Assembly: GCF_009618275.1 (NCBI RefSeq)
Contig: NZ_WIAD01000007.1
Span: forward strand, 62,001-126,000
Origin: Roseimaritima sediminicola
Lineage (GTDB): Bacteria > Planctomycetota > Planctomycetia > Pirellulales > Pirellulaceae
Reading direction: 5' to 3'
Length of the DNA stretch: 64,000 bases
Under the pieces are notes generated by a model, which searched no databases, was not told the DNA's origin, and saw only the letters and a list, made by a program, of their open reading frames with translations. Positions 62,845 to 64,000 of this stretch are shown here, one piece after another (the first letter of the stretch is position 1; the number at the start of each line of letters is the position of its first letter). The position numbers were made by a program, and so were the translations under genes.

Positions 62845-64000
62845 ATTACTGCGCCGCCCCCCTCCCCCGATTCGTTCCTCGCTCGACGCAGCTTCTTTGG
62901 GCTCCCCAACGCGCTGTTGTTGCTGGTCGTTATTTTCTTTTTCCTGCCCTGGGCCACCCGCTCGGCTCGGCTGAGCCTGCAGAATACCGAAAACAACGTC
63001 AAAGACTGGCTGCCGGACGAATTCCGCGAGACCGCGGAACTGGCTTGGTTCGGGGAGTACTTTGCCGGCGAACGGTTCGTCCTGGCCACTTGGCCGGGAG
63101 CCACGGCCGAAGACCAACGGCTGAGCCTGTTTGCCAGCAAGCTGCGAGCCGAATCCGCCGGGGCGGTGCCGGCGAAGATCCCACCCCACTGGGAAGCCGC
63201 CCGCGAGACGGCCGAGGAACTGGCGCTGATGCTGCCGGCCGACCACCACAAGAACTGGGGCGGCCGCAATGAGAAATGGCTGACCAGCGAGGATGGGCGT
63301 TGGTACTTTGTCACCCCGGACGGCAAGCTGTTCCGCTGGGAAGGTGAAGCCAATGTGGTGCAATTCCTGGTCTCCGGTGCCAAACGGCTGTTCCGTGGCC
63401 CACAGGTCGAAGGCACGTTCGTCGCCGCCTTTGGCGGACAATCCGAAGACGGATCGGCCAACCCCTACTACAACAACCCCACGCTGCTGACCGCGTCGCT
63501 GTTTCGTACCGTGCAGACCGGGCCCGACGTGGCCGAGATGCTGGCGGTCGAGGGCGGTCCGCTGTGGCCTGTCGACCTGACCGATCCGGAACTGAAACCC
63601 ATCGTCGCCCGGCGACGGGCCGTCGAGCGGTTGACCGGGACGCTGTTTGCCCCGGCCGTGCCACACGATTTTTCCTGGACCGGCGAAGCGTTTTACGAAG
63701 CGGCCGAGTCGCACGTTGCGGATCGTTCGCGTGACGAAATGATCGAACGCTTCGAGGCGGCCGTCGCGGCGGTTGTCCAGGATCGATTCGACGGCCGGCG
63801 ACAGGCTCTCCGCGAGGCGGACTCGCGCCGGCAAGCCGATGCCTGGTACGCCGTCTTTGACAGGACGGAGGTCGAACCGCCACCCCGGCAGACCGCCGTG
63901 ATGGTGACCCTGACGCAACTGGGCCAACGCAACCTGCCCCACGTCGTCGGTCGTGGCGTGATGGGAGCCCCGCGAGGTCGTCTGCTGGCCCTGGCCGAAC
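62845..64000 (+). CDS. RND/MMPL-superfamily exporter, N-terminal part (runs off the window)
   Basis: The frame is open from 62833 to the window end, 385 residues, with no stop. It begins (after ATT at 62845) TAPPPSPDSFLARRSFFGLP, then a TM helix NALLLLVVIFFFLPWATRSA, then a large periplasmic domain with SLQNTENNVKDWLPDEFRET and AWFGEYFAGERFVLATWPG, typical of the RND/MMPL exporters of planctomycetes, which have the plan TM1, large periplasmic loop, TM2-6. The rest lies outside. There is no ATG, GTG or TTG ahead of TM1: only the ATT at 62845, with gaagg nine bases upstream. The first TTG (62917) would remove half of the membrane helix. Function is export of an unknown substrate. Confidence 0.8.
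   Translation, partial: MTAPPPSPDSFLARRSFFGLPNALLLLVVIFFFLPWATRSARLSLQNTENNVKDWLPDEFRETAELAWFGEYFAGERFVLATWPGATAEDQRLSLFASKLRAESAGAVPAKIPPHWEAARETAEELALMLPADHHKNWGGRNEKWLTSEDGRWYFVTPDGKLFRWEGEANVVQFLVSGAKRLFRGPQVEGTFVAAFGGQSEDGSANPYYNNPTLLTASLFRTVQTGPDVAEMLAVEGGPLWPVDLTDPELKPIVARRRAVERLTGTLFAPAVPHDFSWTGEAFYEAAESHVADRSRDEMIERFEAAVAAVVQDRFDGRRQALREADSRRQADAWYAVFDRTEVEPPPRQTAVMVTLTQLGQRNLPHVVGRGVMGAPRGRLLALAE

Overview
The window is high-GC, densely coded DNA from a planctomycete, most likely of the Pirellulaceae (Rhodopirellula/Roseimaritima-like). I infer this from a PVC-type dehydrogenase fused to HEAT repeats and a cytochrome c domain, a PVC small basic protein, a secreted sulfatase, an SPW-repeat/VKOR protein, many planctomycete-type secreted proteins of unknown function, and intergenic spacers packed with dispersed hairpin repeats. 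I saw no rRNA, tRNA, CRISPR array, phage or transposase gene. The DNA looks like ordinary chromosome.

Layout. 0-5 kb: SPW/VKOR membrane protein, a two-TM ion channel, a possible 41-residue membrane peptide and an MscS channel. 5.0-5.8 kb: a gene-free array of about 96-bp palindromic elements. 5.8-19.2 kb: sulfatase, CoA-binding protein, K+/H+ antiporter, secreted methyltransferase, ArsC-like protein, S9B peptidase, CE15-like esterase, mannose-1-phosphate guanylyltransferase, small basic protein, acyl-CoA desaturase and an NMT1-type lipoprotein. 19.5-25.3 kb: a GspE/PilT ATPase and a 1452-residue PVC dehydrogenase. 25.5-39.0 kb: one efflux locus all on the + strand. It holds a Cys-rich exported protein, FtsX-type ABC permease, Cys-containing lipoprotein, HlyD adaptor, ABC ATPase, second permease, TolC-type outer-membrane protein, Cys/His-rich exported protein, His-rich CusB/CzcB adaptor and CusA/CzcA RND pump. 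39.5-53.5 kb: esterase, coiled-coil lipoprotein, deaminase, MBL-fold protein with a zinc-ribbon-like N-terminus, Cys-rich secreted protein, BCCT transporter, PfpI protein, S41 peptidase overlapping a YjhG/YagF D-xylonate dehydratase, MoxR ATPase, beta-propeller protein and an uncharacterised protein. 53.8-64 kb: gyrA, msrA, trxB, cstA, a DUF1207-like protein, a small duplicated-motif protein, and the 5' part of an RND/MMPL transporter that runs off the window and seems to lack an ATG/GTG/TTG start.

The clearest functional unit is the 13.5-kb efflux locus: an ABC/HlyD export system and an RND pump flank a single TolC gene, and each half opens with a small exported cysteine-rich protein. Metal (copper-type) detoxification is the natural inference, but the substrate cannot be read from sequence. 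The most unusual non-coding signal is the set of at least five distinct hairpin repeat families filling the spacers, some of which appear to provide the stop codons and last residues of adjacent genes.
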